Shown in pieces: positions 1-9,188 of a DNA stretch of 23,098 nt (the stretch's first letter is position 1; every line of letters starts with the position of its first letter). The DNA comes from Gnetum montanum (taxonomy: Eukaryota > Streptophyta > Gnetopsida > Gnetales > Gnetaceae). The stretch is taken from assembly GCA_015680685.1 (NCBI GenBank), contig MNCI01017751.1, forward strand, positions 148,874 through 171,971. Direction: 5' to 3'. The translations under genes were made by a program, and so were the position numbers. The notes below the pieces were generated by a model. The model was not told the DNA's origin, ran no database searches, and saw only the letters and a program-made list of their open reading frames with translations.

Positions 1-9
1 CGCAAGAAT

Positions 10-324
10 TTACCAAAAAGGAAACAATGTATCCACCAAGATATACACTAATGATACAACCGGCAATGAGGTAAACAATGGAGAGAAGGATGGAGAGAAT
101 AGGATGGAATGGAATCTCAAGAATAAGATGGTGGATAGCCCCTTGTGTATTGCATGATTAATGTGACTTAGTAAATCCCATTCCAAGTCTGGCCTCAACC
201 CAACCACATCCAGTGACTTCGCATCAATGCATTCAGCCAATCCATCCCCTTGAATAACAAGAATTCCTTCACCCAAGAGCCACGACCATTCCGACAAAAC
301 AAAGGAGGAGAGAATGGGAAGCAA
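10..324 (-). other. Unidentified ORF in 3' tract of minus Athila-like copy
   Basis: A 104-codon ATG-started frame, downstream of gag-protease in element sense. The first two-thirds is mixed polar and hydrophobic sequence. The C-terminal third is hydrophobic and rich in F, L, S and V, and could contain a membrane segment. I recognise no family. Athila elements sometimes carry an env-like ORF downstream of pol, but nothing here shows that identity. The plus copy leaves the window before reaching the equivalent position, so conservation cannot be judged. It may be chance coding. Confidence 0.15.
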
Positions 325-910
325 GAAGGGCCTTAGTTAGAGGGAACATTTTTATTTTAGTTCCATAACCAATGCTTGTATCCCAAAGGATTATTTTGTC
401 TAAGGGGTGTGCTTTGAATTCTCACTGTTTTTTTCTTTTTATTTTATTTTATTTTATGTGTTTATGCATGAGAACCACACCATGCAAAGACTTTGTTATT
501 TTTATTGGCTCAGCTTCCCGATAATTAGGTAATGTAAAAATAGCAAGAAAACTCAAGAAGAAAACATCCAAGCACCCAAGAGAATGGCAAACACAAATGC
601 ATCAAATTCCCTTGAAGTCACACCCTTTTCCGACCTTGAGTCCCTCCTTAGTTTGAAAAATGCCCAGTCACCGATTCGTTAGAGTTCTTATTTAAAAGGG
701 ACCGTACATTTCCAGGCCAAGAGAGACCATAGAATTTTGTGGATGAATGGATGAAGTGGACTCATTGCCAATCATATCAAAAGAGACATACCTTAGTATC
801 AACATCATCACTTAAAGGTAAAAACCAAACATTAGCAATCAATAGAAAAATAGTTCATACCATCATGAAGAACACTTATTAGGTGACAAACTTATAGGAT
901 GGATAAAAAA

Positions 911-924
911 CACACACACACACA
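911..924. repeat. (CA)7 microsatellite
   Basis: Fourteen uninterrupted bases of alternating C and A in an A-rich context. The equivalent position in the plus copy lacks it, so it arose after the two copies separated. Confidence 0.9.
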
Positions 925-975
925 AAGAAATGAAAAAGTGTAACGATGTTGTAAAACAAAAACAATAAAAGTTAA

Positions 976-1056
976 AAAAATTTGTAAAACAAAAATGTGT
1001 AAAACAAAAACGTGTAAAACAAAAATGTGTTAAACAAAAACATGTAAAACAAAAAA
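976..1056. repeat. 15-bp A-rich tandem repeat, about five units
   Basis: Units follow the pattern AAAAAYRTGTAAAAC. Variants at the sixth to eighth bases read TGT, CGT and CAT, and one unit has GTTAAAC. The plus copy has a single related stretch near 22518-22531, so this is a local expansion in the minus copy. Confidence 0.85.
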
Positions 1057-1083
1057 CTTAAAAGAACTGAGGGCCTCCAATGA

Positions 1084-4000
1084 TCAGCATAGGTGGCCAT
1101 CTCCCCCATGACTGAATGGAAAGGGAGAGATCTGAAATATTGAACGTCTATTTGAATTTCTTAGAAGTGTCCAACTTCTCTCGATTAATTTTTTCAAGTT
1201 AAGGGATGGAAGTTGGTGACGCTCATATTCCAATGTATCTATGCCTTCGTTGTTAGCATGAGTTGTGCCCCTAGTTTGTTCCATGCATATTGGGTTGCTC
1301 TTTCGACTAGCTGTCAACCATGGGGTGTCTACTACTTGTGTGGTTGCTACATACAGGCACTTTTGTATTTGTGTTTTTAGGGCACACCGATTACATGGAA
1401 GAAATGTTGAGCATTCTTCCATGTCATCACCCTCTAAGTCACTGTATGTGATGCATGGAACTTTCTTCTTCTCGATCTTTCCATAAATGTTTACCTTAGA
1501 TATCTCCAAGGAAAGATCGTGGATCCCTAGGTACGCATCTATTGTACTTAGCCATTGCCTTCCCATTATAATTGGGAAGCCCCCATTGTTACTATTGACT
1601 TCTATCACCAGGAAATCATCTGGGTATGACCAACCACACACAGTGGTAACTATGTCCTCTACTAGTCCCAAGGGAATGGTGATGGACTGTTCAGCCAGCT
1701 CAAGTTGAATATTGGTCTTCTTAAGTTGTGGCAAGTTCCAGGCTTGATACATTTCTCATGAGATTAAGTTGACTCTGGAACCTGAGTTAAGAAGAGCCTT
1801 ATGTGGTTCGTTCTCGGTGACTTGTAGATAGATTAAGGGGCTTCCAGGATCAAAGAGTTTCCTGGGAAGGTGGCCTACCTTGATCCAATAGGTAACGGTA
1901 TGTGTTAACATAACCATATGCGTTAAGCCCTGTTGTTGAACTGAAGGGAGCCCTGAAGTTTTGGATGTTGGAGGAGTGTGCCTAGACTCAACCGCTTGTT
2001 GTTGTGAGAGCTTGTCTAGGCTTTTGGTTCGAAAGAAAGGTCTTCTTTTCTGATGGTTGTCAAAACCAACAGCGGGTTGAATGTTTACGGCTCTCGTAGC
2101 ATTTCATTGCTGCGGTTGAGTAGGGAGTTCCCCTTGCATTGTTGGAGCAAGTGGTATGGGAACTACAGGTGGAAGAGGTATGGATGGAGTTGGAGGATGG
2201 TACATGTGTGGGGTGTCTTCCATAGGAGAAGGAGTCCTTCTAAAATATTCTCAAACTTGGTAGTGACGTTGGGGAGTTGTGTGATCCATAGAGTCACTTG
2301 GAGAAATTAGCTGCTGCACGTAGTATCCATATGGGTCTAGCTACCGATAAGGGTACTGTTGTTTCGGCAGTGGCATCTCCCATGATTGTGGGTGTTGTCA
2401 CTGCTCATGTTGTCCGATGGATTGTGGCAGAGTTCCACTTGGATAGTACATTAATGGTTGGTGAAACTGTCTTGGGTTACCTTGGGGATAAGGTAACCTT
2501 CAGGGTGTCAGCTGTCTGTTAAGTCTCGGATTAAGTACATACACCCCAGACTCTTGTAGATGTGAGATGATTGGACAACATCCTTTAGGATGGTCATATT
2601 GGCAGATCTCACATCCACTGTCGTTGTCTGTGTCTAAGTTCACAACCTCATCGGAGATAGTAATTTTCCCCTTACCCTTGTCACGTGCAGGGCTTGAATC
2701 TCTCCGTTTTTTCTTATCAGAGTCACTACCTCGTTCCTCCATAGACTCTTCTACGATTTTCAGGACAGTGTCAAGTCTAGAGTCTAAAGAATCCCACAAT
2801 TGATCCATCTTAGCTGATACTTTTGTTGTTAGCTTTTGAATCGGCAAGGTTTTTCTATTCACCAACTCTTCGAGTGATGACTCATCCTCTTCATCGCAAA
2901 ATTTCACTCCCTTCTTTCGAAGGGAAAGATCACGATTGTATTCTTCCACGCTCTCTTTTTTTCGTAGCTCCACTTCTTCTTTGGCTACTTGCTCCAACAA
3001 GCGATGAATTTCATGGGATCTAAGTTCTGATAGTCTCCCTTGGGCATAAGTCCCAAGGATTCTCCTAGTTTCATACCTTAGTCCATCTACAAGATGGCGG
3101 AGTTGATCTTGCTGTGCGTAACCATGGCCCAAGCAACGATGTAGCAATGCGTAGTAGCGGCCCATGGTAGCATCCAAGGATTCATGATGACCTTACTTCC
3201 ATCCTTGGATCTGCTTACGTAAATTAGACACTCTAGAGTACGTTTGGTATTTATTGTTAAAGAGTTCTAACATTGTACTCCACCTCCTAATGGTTTTCGG
3301 TTCTAAGGATCGGTACCAACTCTCTACTTCCTTGATGCGTATCCTAGGAAACAACTTTAGTTTTTGCCACTCATTTTCTATGTTCTACAAGGCACAGGCA
3401 TCGTGGAATGCCTGTAAATGATTTTGCAAATCAACATTATATCCTCCCTCAAAGTGTGGGATGTTATTTATGTCTAAGCACTTGATCCGGCTATCCTTTT
3501 GATGTCTTATGGGCATTCTAATTGCCTCTGTAATATCTAGCATACTCCGGGTTGCTAGTAGGGGTTTTTCATGATCATCTCTTTCATGACGTCTATGATG
3601 TCTACGTTGTTCCCTACTTTCCCTTCGTTGATGCCTTGATTCCCATGAGTTCCCTCGTCCTCTCTCTCGACTTTCTCGTCGAGGTCTCTCGTTTTGCCTA
3701 CCTTTATCCTCACCGTTATGCTCTTGGTGGCTACACCCAGCTGTGGAAGGAGAGGGTGAGTGATGTGATGAAGGAGAAGAAGAAGGAGAACCATCGCCAT
3801 GATGATGCTTCGTACCTTCTCTTCGGCTGCTACGACCTCGATCGTGATGACAATCAAAGTGCCCATCCTTGTCATGTGTTGTTGTTCCTTCAGTGAACAA
3901 TTGGCATTCATGGGGATTAGAACCAGGGTTGTGTATCGTGGAACGTAAGTTCTAATACCCCATCTTCTCACCATCGTTAGGAGGGGGAACATCCTTTGAT

Positions 4001-4442
4001 AGAGAACCCATTATAATGGGTTCATCATCTCTGATTTCACTTAGGACGTGTGGGACCTCTTTTCCCTTCAACAGTGTGTGGTGGCTCTCCTGCCTTGAGT
4101 CCCTTAAACGTTGTGCTTCTGTGGGATGATAATCCCTTGTGTCAAAATCACCTACAACATATTCAGCATAAAGTTGTGTCATGTCAATTTGTGCCAAGGC
4201 ACGGAGGAGCATGTTGGGGACTGCACAATCTAGAGGTAATACTATGCTACCTTGCAGATCTCTCCATCACAGCTATTCATCTTGATGGAGGATAAAGGTA
4301 AAATCTGGAATATACTCATCGGGATGAGTATATACTACCCGATGCTATTGAGGAACTGGCAAATCTCGTTATGTGTTTGATGTTGCCGACTGTTTCTAGT
4401 ATAATCCCTAGGTGGTGAATTGCTCTTGTTAGAAGAAGACAT
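1084..4442 (-). pseudogene. Decayed gag-protease polyprotein of Athila-like element (minus copy)
   Basis: Gag is the capsid protein and the aspartic protease would mature it. The start is the ATG at 4442-4440, followed by SSS like the plus copy. At least one frameshift lies between there and 4320. From 4212 down to 1084 all fragments stay in one frame, broken only by stops, including TAG 3952-3954, TAG 3385-3387, TAA 3193-3195, TGA 2500-2502 and TAG 2341-2343. In order they encode an N-terminal region, a His/Arg/Ser-rich linker (about 3870-3570), the retrotransposon Gag domain (about 3400-3000), a short CCHC knuckle (CEICQYDHPKGCC) and the protease. The protease catalytic Asp codon is AAC (1786-1788) where the plus copy has GAC, so this enzyme would be dead even without the stops. 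The frame ends at TGA 1084-1086 after the residues FSHGGDGHLC. Confidence 0.85.
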
Positions 4443-4567
4443 CTTATTTAATTCGGTGTGCTATTTAACCGTTATATAAATTTTTCGTTTAATTAACCCT
4501 AAGGTTTGTTTAAGCTCCCAACGATGTGGATAATTTCCTATGTTCTATTTAGCGCACAAACACTTAG

Positions 4568-4585
4568 TCCTCGACAACGGTGCCT
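4568..4585 (-). other. Degenerate tRNA-Asp primer-binding site
   Basis: On the minus strand this reads AGGCACCGTTGTCGAGGA, four mismatches from the intact 18-base site of the plus copy (18996-19013). It sits one base after the LTR end, where reverse transcription would be primed. Three of the four changes are C-to-T or G-to-A transitions. Confidence 0.8.
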
Positions 4586-5131
4586 ATGATGAGTGGCAAG
4601 GCATCCCAACACTCAACCATACAAATATGAGCATTACACGCGCGATCCGGTTGAATTCCACAGACTAAGTGCCTACATGCCTCATAGAACACTTAAGGTT
4701 AATCATTCGTTGTCTTCCCAGACTTACTTGTAGTTGTCATGGTGTATGGTTAAGCAAGTACGAGGTATATGATTTTTATGTCTTTTTATGTTTTATCTCC
4801 TATGCTAACAAGGTAAAGGGTGAAGAGACTAATTGACCAACTTTAACTAACTAACTAAGCATTAATTAACCTAGCGTCAGCATCTCTTCTCACTTACCAT
4901 TCACACCCTGAACCAATGCAACCTTGGCTACCAAACGCTAATCGTTGTTGAGATCACCAAGTGTAACGCACGTGCTCGAAGCGGTCATACTGTGGCACTT
5001 AATTAAGAGAGAAGGGTTGAGAGAGAATTAAACAACTAATAAAGCATTAAATAGTAAACAATAAATAACAATAAATAAAAGTCCTAATTAGCCTATTCCA
5101 TGCACTGCAAGGTTTATCCAAGAAGTTCGTC

Positions 5132-5137
5132 TTTATT
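5132..5137 (-). promoter_or_regulatory. LTR poly(A) signal AATAAA
   Basis: AATAAA on the minus strand, in the same context (CAATAAAGACGAAC) as 18212-18217 of the other copy. It lies about 175 bases after the TATA box, which fits the end of the R region. Confidence 0.55.
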
Positions 5138-5306
5138 GTCGTACACAAACATGTGTTCAGGTACAATATCTGCTCGAATAAAGATCCGTTCACTTTGGAG
5201 TTCTTACTGCGGGCACATGGAAAATATTCTATCTCTGGAGAGGAAAAACTACGAGAGTTTCACTACAATCTAAGCTTAGGATGAGAAACAAAGAAGTGCC
5301 ACCTCT

Positions 5307-5314
5307 TATTTATA
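5307..5314 (-). promoter_or_regulatory. LTR TATA box
   Basis: TATAAATA on the minus strand, within the conserved block CTATAAATAAGAGGTGGCAC shared with the plus copy. It is the likely core promoter for the element's genomic RNA. Confidence 0.75.
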
Positions 5315-5332
5315 GACTTTGCGGCACACCAC

Positions 5333-5418
5333 GATATCACGTACGCGATATCGCAGGGGACGACGCGATATTGCATACGTGATGTCGCCGCATGCGATAT
5401 CGCGTGGGATGCAATATC
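5333..5418 (-). promoter_or_regulatory. GATATC palindrome array in LTR U3, minus copy
   Basis: Six GATATC-type sites begin at 5333, 5347, 5367, 5381, 5396 and 5413. Three are intact (5333, 5347, 5396); the others have single changes (GATATT, GATGTC and AATATC on the plus strand). Flanks are mostly GC on both sides. Start-to-start spacing from the TATA side is 14, 20, 14, 15 and 17, against 14, 20, 14 and 17 in the plus copy. Retention of order and spacing suggests a protein-binding array, but no factor is identified. Confidence 0.6.
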
Positions 5419-5424
5419 CCATCA

Positions 5425-5520
5425 TACCCCCATGACTAAATGAAAACTCGTCCTTGAGTTCCTTACAAAATATGAGGAAAGTATGGGATTATTGACTAAA
5501 TGAAACTAATGGGATGCCAT
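5425..5520 (-). mobile_element. Fragment resembling 3' end of an autonomous relative, with polypurine tract
   Basis: On the minus strand this encodes KELKDEFSFSHGG and then reads CATGGGGGTA directly before the LTR start TGATG. The SFSHGG residues match the FPFSHGG and QLSHGG ends of the two gag-protease frames in the window, and the G-rich run fits a polypurine tract. This piece therefore looks like the 3' end of an internal region abutting the outer edge of the LTR at 4587-5424. A 13-base word, TGACTAAATGAAA, occurs at 5433 and again at 5494. Confidence 0.45.
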
Positions 5521-5792
5521 GTGACCGGATCATCATTACAAGACAAGACAAAACTGGTGTTCATGACAACAAGAGTGAACACCTTATTACATTGACATCA
5601 GGCCTCATTTGGCAGCTAAGAAAGAAAAGAGAGAGAAAGAAGAAGTCTGATTTTTTGGATGTAATAAAATTTTCAATTTCTAGTTTCCAAATTGAATAAG
5701 GCTAGGAAAGACTTGAATTAAAATATAATAAATTATTTAAATTATATTTTTTATATTCTAAAATAAGATTTTTCACATTAAAGATATGTCAC

Positions 5793-5840
5793 ATCTAAAA
5801 TACATAATCACTTTTCTTTATTTTTAGATGTATTTTAGAT
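5793..5840. repeat. Short AT-rich inverted repeat
   Basis: Perfect 13-bp arms ATCTAAAATACAT (5793-5805) and ATGTATTTTAGAT (5828-5840), separated by 22 bases. They lie in a very AT-rich stretch and may be the remnant of a small MITE. No flanking duplication is evident. Confidence 0.6.
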
Positions 5841-5865
5841 TTATTAAATATTATTTGTAATTAAA

Positions 5866-6132
5866 TTAAATTAAAAAAAAGACTAGCAAAGAATGTGATG
5901 CAAAAAAATTTGCAGCATAAGTGCAAATTTTCCAAGATTCATAGGTTGGGAAACAAATCGAGTTTGTATGCATAAGGGACTTCCCCATGTTAAATTTTTT
6001 TCTTAGCAATTTTCCCAGAGATGTAGAAGCTGCAACTCTTGGAAATAGGAGCAGCAGTAGAATAACAACAATAGCAAGATGTATGGCTTTCATGGATACT
6101 CTGCCGCTTGCTATGGTGACCTGCCTGCTCAT
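5866..6132 (-). CDS. Possible small secreted peptide or signal-peptide exon
   Basis: An 88-codon ATG frame. If the second Met is used (codon 14, at 6093) the protein starts with a textbook signal peptide: short basic n-region, a hydrophobic run of about a dozen residues (AIVVILLLLLF) and a cleavage-like PRVAAS. The remaining roughly 50 residues are basic at first (LGKLLRKKF), then contain two cysteines ten residues apart (C60 and C70) and a hydrophobic C-terminus. I recognise no plant peptide-hormone or antimicrobial family motif. No TATA box or splice junction clearly supports it. It could be the first exon of a longer gene, a relic, or chance. Confidence 0.3.
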   Translation of the reverse strand: MSRQVTIASGRVSMKAIHLAIVVILLLLLFPRVAASTSLGKLLRKKFNMGKSLMHTNSICFPTYESWKICTYAANFFASHSLLVFFLI

Positions 6133-8147
6133 TGCTCACAGACATAGTAGCACGTTTGCAAACCCTTGATCATGGAGGTGGATGAGCTGGGCAAGTAATC
6201 AGCATTCTTCTGAACCAATGCTGATCATAAAACTACCGATCACAGCTGGTTCTGGCTTTCATTCTTAGTGTCACCCCAGTATCAGCACTAGTGTCAAGTG
6301 TCAACTTCATCTCCCTCTCAAAAATGGTAGGTGCCATGATGCCAATATGCTTTACTGTTCATATTCAATTTTATCTAATGTACTGAATTTATATTCAACC
6401 TTACTTTAAATTTTGCTTTCATTTGAAAATCTATAAAATGTTTTGCTCATGTTCCAGCACATATGTTTTATTTTAATTCACTGCTTATCCAAACAGTGTT
6501 TATTTACTTCGGTGTAAGTAAATTATAGTGTAGTGCATTGAGGATGTGCTTATTTTTAATTGTATTTAAGACTTTAAAATAATATCTACCACTGTTATGG
6601 TTTAACAAGCTTGCTCTAAATCTAGAAACCTCAATTGTTGGAGTTGTTTTAATGGGGATGGCTCGACAATTAAAAGAAGGGAGTTTCATGAGAAAATAAC
6701 CGGGAAAATTGCAAATTACCTAAATACTAGTAAGTGATGTTTTCTTAGGAAAAAACCTATTAGAATAAAATCAGATGATCAGATTAATTATAAAAACACG
6801 AATCAGGTTTATTAGTCAGGGAGGAAAAATATTATCCAGAAAAGTTAACAAATTAACTTGGAAGTAACATCTTATGTCTATTGCTATTTTTGGCTTTTCG
6901 GGTCCTTTCTCTACTGCCTAAACGACCTCTAACTTGTATACGAATACCTTTGATATCTTCTTGCATTTGTTTTACCAGGTGCCTCTACTTAATAGTCTCC
7001 AACAACGAGTTATTAAAGAGCAAGAGAAGGCAGCATTCTTAAGCGGAGGAGGGATGGCCAATATATCTCTCTCTCACTAGTGCTGAAGTTATTAAAAGTG
7101 TTTGCTTATGACCAATTTTTAGGCTTCAGCAATTAGTTTCAAAACATAAAAGATATGGAACAAATAAACTTTCACTATTCAGTTTCAGTAAGAGTAATAA
7201 TTAGTCATGCAATATAAAAATTGGATCCTTGTTCCGAGAAACTGCAGGGAAATGTTTGCAAACCAAACAAACACCATTCCAATACTACACTCTAAACATT
7301 CTATCAATATATATATGTATATGTATTCCTCATCTTCCATGAAATTTCTAAAAATTTAGTCATTCAACAATCCCCATGTCTTGAATTTGTTCATATAAAA
7401 TGTTTTTCCAACAACCAAAATTAACTTTGAACAAATTTTTTACATAAAGATGTTCATTTGTAAATAAACTTGAGGACCAAAATGTACTTGAAAGAAGCCT
7501 CGATTTTTAATTTCAAGGCCGGTTTCTCATGAACCAAATTTGCCCAGCAATTTTGATTTCCTAGCCAGGAAACATGTCAAAATAAAAGAAAACATTAGCT
7601 TATTAATCTGACTACATCGTAGTAATAAGGACCTATGTACATGTCAAATGTAAGAAAAAAAAAATAGTATGATAAAGTGTAAACTTAAACAAAATGAAGG
7701 GTTTAAAGACAAGTACTATAGTTGTCCTCAAATATCTAAATGCTGCTCTTCCATATCAAAAACTCATCACACAAGTGTCCTCTAGAATAGTCAATGACAA
7801 ATACATAGTAGAAAGGGAACACTATATCCTTTGATTGCACAGGAAATCTTTTATAAAAAAAAATTATTTTACAACGTGTAATACCGGTAGCTACCGAAGA
7901 GAAAATTACGAGAGCCAAGGATTGTCCAAAACTTGGACCAGCAATCACTGTAAGAATATGCAATGTTTCCAAGCCCTAAAGCAAAAAATAAGGCGGAGGA
8001 GCGGTGAATCGTACACTTTAAAGCAATTTGCTTAGCAAAACCGATGCAACAATCTCAAATAATCGGATGAAATCAAAAAAAGGGAAGGTCATGTTGCAAG
8101 AAATTTCTTAAAACTGCAAATGAACTAAATGTAGAGCAGTGTCCCGA

Positions 8148-8155
8148 AACTCACA
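8148..8155. repeat. Candidate target-site duplication, left
   Basis: AACTCACA directly left of the fold-back element; the right flank has TACTCACA at 9090-9097 (7 of 8 match). The last two bases can also be read as the first two of the CAGG terminus. Eight bases is the usual hAT duplication length. Confidence 0.4.
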
Positions 8156-9089
8156 GGTTGCGAGTTTTGCAAAGCATTCGAGCCGAGTTATCTTAACTCG
8201 CTGAGTACAAGTTCTTCAGCTTTGTAAACATGAAACTCGAAACCCAGTGAAATAGTTTTGCGAGTCCAATCAAAACCCACGAGTGAAATAGTTTATCAGA
8301 GTTTTGATGCAATAAATGCGATCGGATGGGCAGACCTGAATCCAGGGGGACTGTTTCAACTCGCATGGAAATGCATATTTTTAATGTTTCGAGGGTTTTA
8401 AAACCCTTTTTCAAAAAGGGAACAGAGCGCTCTTTCAGATTGCAACGGCAAATCTGGGGTTTCTTCTTTTCTCTTGCTTTTTCAGATTGCAACAGCAAAT
8501 TTGGGGTTTTTTCTCTCGCTCTCTCAGATTTTATCTTTCAGTCAGCTTCAAGGTGGAGAGGCTTCTTACTCATTTCTGAAATATTGCAAGGGGTTTCTTA
8601 CCAAACCGTGCTTGTTCCACAAACAATCTGCACATCAATCCACTGCTGCAAGGTGTTGCGAAGGTTTTATCAGGTAAAGAAATTACTACCATAATATAGA
8701 ATCAAACCCCAAATTTGCTATTGCAATCTGAAAGAGCAAGAGCCGTGTTGAAAACATAAACCCTAAATTTGTTGTTGCAATTTGAAAGACCACTCTGTTC
8801 TGTTTTATGGTTTCCGTAAATATGCTCGAAAAAGGGTTTCAAAACCCTCAAAAAATTGCAATGTTGTGGCAGATAGAAAGAAACTACCTGTTTCCAGGGT
8901 AGCTGAAACAGTTCAGCCATCATCAATCGATTCATACCTGTCTCATTTATTTTGTCATGATAAACTATTTTATTCACGGGTTTTCATCGCACTCGCAAAA
9001 ACTCAGGGTTTCGAGTTTGCTCAGCATGCTGAAGGACTCGGCGAGTTAAGGTGAATCGACTCAGATTCTTTGCAAAACTCGCAACCCTG
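8154..9089. mobile_element. Fold-back (long inverted repeat) element, hAT-like ends
   Basis: Two arms of about 356 and 386 bases (8154-8509 and 8704-9089) are inverted copies around a loop of about 194 bases. The outer 17 bases match perfectly (8158-8174 with 9068-9084). A 30-base inner stretch, 8480-8509 with 8704-8733, has one mismatch. The ends read CAGG at the left and CCCTG at the right, like hAT termini, and near-identical 8-base words flank it. Each arm has an internal near-duplicate of a CAGATTGCAACRGCAAAT-type block. No transposase is encoded, so it would be non-autonomous. A Mutator-like fold-back is an alternative. It lies just upstream of the first TNL LRR exon remnant, probably within an intron. 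Confidence 0.65.
8510..8703. other. Loop of fold-back element with exon-like segment
   Basis: The loop contains an open stretch, about 8535-8673, preceded by TATCTTTCAG and followed by GTAAAG, the form of an internal exon with acceptor and donor. Two of its three plus-strand frames are open, but neither translation resembles a family I know. It may be captured host sequence or simply chance. Confidence 0.2.
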
Positions 9090-9188
9090 TACTCACACAA
9101 ACCCTGCAAGTTTTGTAACACTGATTACAGGGAACTTTTGTATCATGCATGGACGTTTTTTATTTTTTATTACCAATGGGAATTGCAG

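Larger units (their letters stand above)
325..1083 (-). other. 3' non-coding tract of minus Athila-like copy
   Basis: No convincing gene. From about 391 upward this stretch aligns with the reverse complement of 22489-23098, so it belongs to the retroelement and not to flanking host DNA. Shared landmarks include a block around 800-830 and one around 600-660. It holds an AC microsatellite at 911-924 and a 15-bp tandem repeat at about 976-1056, both absent from the other copy. Confidence 0.6.
1..5424 (-). mobile_element. Athila-like non-autonomous LTR retrotransposon, minus copy (3' end beyond window)
   Basis: Read on the minus strand the order is LTR (5424-4587), degenerate tRNA-Asp primer site, decayed gag-protease frame (4442-1084) and a long 3' non-coding tract running off the window at position 1. 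It aligns along nearly its whole length with the reverse complement of 17942-23098. The tRNA-Asp primer site and the protease block (LELAEQSITIPLGLVED, then FPIIMGRQWLST) are typical of the Athila lineage of Ty3/gypsy. No RT, RNase H or integrase motif follows the protease, so this is a Gag-protease-only derivative. It is the more decayed of the two copies. The 3' LTR and target-site duplication are not in the window. Confidence 0.8.
4587..5424 (-). repeat. LTR of minus Athila-like copy (838 bp)
   Basis: In element sense the LTR starts TGATG at 5424 and ends CATCA at 4587, a 5-bp terminal inverted repeat. The primer site lies one base further on. In order it holds a palindromic GATATC array (5418-5333), a TATA box (5314-5307), an AATAAA poly(A) signal (5137-5132) and a long U5. 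It aligns with 17942-18994 but lacks the roughly 300-base block of tandem hairpin units found there, keeping only the last unit (about 4956-4995). The outer side is not unrelated host DNA: 5425-5520 resembles the 3' end of a related element. Confidence 0.8.
5521..8147. other. AT-rich intergenic region, no firm gene
   Basis: Only short unsupported frames are present apart from the small ORF at 5866-6132. Around 6975-7080 a short acceptor-like TTTTACCAG is followed by about 30 open codons ending at a stop; it could be a relic exon but matches nothing I recognise. A 12-bp palindrome, CGGTAGCTACCG, lies near 7885-7897. There is no NBS motif (P-loop, Kinase-2, GLPL) upstream of the LRR exons, so the 5' part of that resistance gene is missing here. 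Confidence 0.5.

Noticed and set aside
3552-3896. Plus-strand frame of 114 codons opposite the minus-copy Gag linker
   Set aside because: It is the antisense shadow of the low-complexity His/Arg/Ser-rich region; the mirrored frame at 19703-20011 arises for the same reason.
7736-7972. Integrase-like string YYVFVIDYSRGHLCDEFLIWKS on the minus strand
   Set aside because: It superficially resembles the copia integrase core, but the spacing is off by one residue, no flanking integrase or gag sequence accompanies it, and the rest of the frame is unrelated.
8741-8775. AAACCCTAAA as telomere-like repeat
   Set aside because: A single occurrence within the fold-back arm; no tandem array.
8154-9089. 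Fold-back element as a microRNA gene
   Set aside because: The arms are hundreds of bases long with transposon-like ends and flanking duplications; no short precursor is set apart.
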